In this document: one piece after another, positions 6,241 to 7,993 of the stretch
Position numbering within the stretch: position 1 is the first letter of the stretch
How the letters are laid out: every line of letters starts with the position of its first letter
NCBI GenBank assembly: GCA_002413455.1
Contig: DHXA01000012.1
Location: forward strand, 6,551 to 14,543
Length of the DNA: 7,993 bases
Reading direction: 5' to 3'
Origin: Rhodanobacter sp. UBA5168
GTDB taxonomy: Bacteria > Pseudomonadota > Gammaproteobacteria > Xanthomonadales > Rhodanobacteraceae
Notes under the pieces: generated by a model
Databases searched by the model: none
Seen by the model: only the letters and a program-made list of their open reading frames with translations
Told to the model about the DNA's origin: nothing
Translations under genes and position numbers: made by a program

Positions 6241-6971
6241 GCGACGAGCGGATCAAGCAGGAAAGAATCAGGCTGGAGCCGTCGTGGAAGGCGCGCATCG
6301 GCGACTATCTGCAACGGCCGGAGATGCAGGCGCTGTCGACGTTCCTGCGCGCGGAGAAACATGCCGGCAAGCGGATCTATCCGCCCGGTCCGGAAATTTT
6401 CGCCGCGTTCGATCACACGCCATTTGATGCCGTGCGCGTGGTGCTTCTCGGCCAGGATCCGTACCACGGGCCCGGTCAGGCGCATGGTCTGTGTTTTTCG
6501 GTTCGCCCCGGCGTACGGGTGCCGCCATCGCTGGAGAACATCTTCAAGGAAATCCAGCGCGACCTCGGTATTCCACGCCCCGACCACGGCTGCCTCACGC
6601 CTTGGGCCGATCGCGGCGTGCTGCTGCTCAACAGTGTGTTGACGGTAGAGGAGGGCCGCGCCGGCTCGCACCAGGGCAAGGGTTGGGAAGGTTTCACCGA
6701 TGCGGCGATCGACGCGCTCAACCGCGGGCGCGAAGGGCTGGTGTTCCTGCTGTGGGGCAGTTACGCCCAGCGCAAGGGCCAGCTGATCGACGGCGATCGC
6801 CACTGCGTGCTGAAGTCGGTGCACCCGTCGCCGCTGTCGGCTCATCGCGGCTTCCTCGGCTGCGGGCACTTTTCCGCCGCCAATCGCTACCTAGAAGCTC
6901 ATGGCCAGCCGCCGATCGATTGGTCGTTGCCGCCGCGCGCCTTGCTGCAGGCCGGTTTCACGCCGGCTTGA
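6237..6971 (+). CDS. ung: Uracil-DNA glycosylase (family 1)
   Basis: Cuts uracil from DNA after cytosine deamination or dUMP misincorporation, leaving an abasic site for base-excision repair. The 244-residue product aligns closely with E. coli Ung. The water-activating loop GQDPYHG is at 72-78 (catalytic D74), the uracil-stacking Phe at 87 (HGLCFS), the uracil-reading Asn at 132 ([10 protein letters not shown]) and the DNA-intercalating loop [11 protein letters not shown] from 196 (catalytic H196, minor-groove Leu 200). All key residues are present, so it should be active. The ATG overlaps the preceding regulator's TGA (ATGA at 6237-6240), implying co-translation. Its last codons overlap a possible sigma-32-type promoter for rpoH. 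Confidence 0.97.
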   Translation: MSDERIKQERIRLEPSWKARIGDYLQRPEMQALSTFLRAEKHAGKRIYPPGPEIFAAFDHTPFDAVRVVLLGQDPYHGPGQAHGLCFSVRPGVRVPPSLENIFKEIQRDLGIPRPDHGCLTPWADRGVLLLNSVLTVEEGRAGSHQGKGWEGFTDAAIDALNRGREGLVFLLWGSYAQRKGQLIDGDRHCVLKSVHPSPLSAHRGFLGCGHFSAANRYLEAHGQPPIDWSLPPRALLQAGFTPA

Positions 6972-6994
6972 ATGCCTCAGCAGCACCCTCATGT
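6967..6994 (+). promoter_or_regulatory. Possible sigma-32 (heat-shock) promoter ahead of rpoH
   Basis: CTTGAAT (6967-6973), 13 nt, then CCTCATGT (6987-6994). This compares with the sigma-32 pattern CTTGAAA-N11-16-CCCCATNT: 6 of 7 positions agree in the -35 part and 6 of 7 defined positions in the -10 part. It straddles the ung stop codon. If real, rpoH would activate itself. Short motifs such as this can arise by chance. Confidence 0.35.
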
Positions 6995-7011
6995 CGATCC
7001 GATCAGGGCAC

Positions 7012-7040
7012 TCGACAAGGGCTGTAAATATCTATACCAT
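7012..7040 (+). promoter_or_regulatory. Candidate sigma-70 promoter for rpoH
   Basis: TCGACA (7012-7017, 5 of 6 to TTGACA), a 17-nt spacer, and TACCAT (7035-7040, 4 of 6 to TATAAT) in the only AT-rich stretch of the gap. An alternative -10, TATACC at 7033-7038, gives a 15-nt spacer. Transcription would begin near 7047, about 40 nt before the CIRCE element, which would then lie in the transcribed leader. Confidence 0.45.
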
Positions 7041-7088
7041 TCGGTTCATTAAAGCTCGGAACGCATCCGGGCTGAACCAATCGGGGCT

Positions 7089-7115
7089 TTAGCACTCCAA
7101 TTGCCCGAGTGCTAA
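7089..7115 (+). promoter_or_regulatory. CIRCE element (HrcA operator) upstream of rpoH
   Basis: TTAGCACTC (7089-7097), nine bases, GAGTGCTAA (7107-7115). Both arms and the spacing match the CIRCE consensus exactly. CIRCE is the operator of HrcA, a repressor that releases DNA when the chaperonin GroE is overloaded, and it usually sits before groESL or hrcA/dnaK operons. Here the nearest downstream gene is rpoH, whose start is 30 nt away, with its ribosome site at 7131-7137. The dyad could also fold as a hairpin in the rpoH mRNA. The match is certain; control of rpoH by HrcA is inferred from position. Confidence 0.93.
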
Positions 7116-7145
7116 GCTTTGAAGTCATTGAAGGAGGTTCCACCC

Positions 7146-7993
<848 letters not shown>

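Overview
The window looks like chromosomal housekeeping DNA from a GC-rich gammaproteobacterium, most likely of the Xanthomonadales (Rhodanobacter/Dyella-like or a relative). The evidence is the gene order, close RhlB, FtsE, Ung and RpoH similarity to the E. coli proteins, and the long disordered tails on Rho and RhlB that I remember from Xanthomonas. No mobile element, tRNA, rRNA or CRISPR array is visible. Eight protein-coding genes fill almost all of it. The two at the ends (rho and rpoH) run off the window.

Layout. On the minus strand from 1225 down to 1 lie trxA (thioredoxin) and then rho (transcription terminator, N-terminal part only). Divergent from them on the plus strand is rhlB (DEAD-box RNA helicase), which reproduces the classic rhlB / trxA-rho arrangement. 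After rhlB come four inverted repeats in about 100 bp. Next is the cell-division ABC transporter pair ftsE-ftsX, which overlap by 3 nt. Then follow a response regulator with two receiver domains (the first lacking its phospho-acceptor Asp) and ung (uracil-DNA glycosylase), which overlap by 4 nt. Last is rpoH, the heat-shock sigma factor. In E. coli rpoH follows ftsX directly; here a regulator-ung pair sits between them.

The most informative non-coding feature is a perfect CIRCE element (TTAGCACTC-N9-GAGTGCTAA) at 7089-7115, 30 nt upstream of the rpoH start. It suggests that the repressor HrcA controls the sigma-32 gene. A possible sigma-32-type promoter and a possible sigma-70 promoter lie just upstream, so rpoH may be governed by both heat-shock circuits.

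Other points of interest are a strictly alternating Gln-x tract of 32 residues in the disordered N-terminal extension of Rho and matching arginine-rich patches in the Rho and RhlB extensions. RhlB also has a short basic amphipathic peptide at its extreme C-terminus, a G8 tract inside its tail and a roughly 280-nt leader. The trxA-rho intergenic region is structured. Four of the eight genes (rho, trxA, ftsE, ftsX) appear to start with GTG. I see no wholly new system; the novelty is mainly in regulation and in domain variants.
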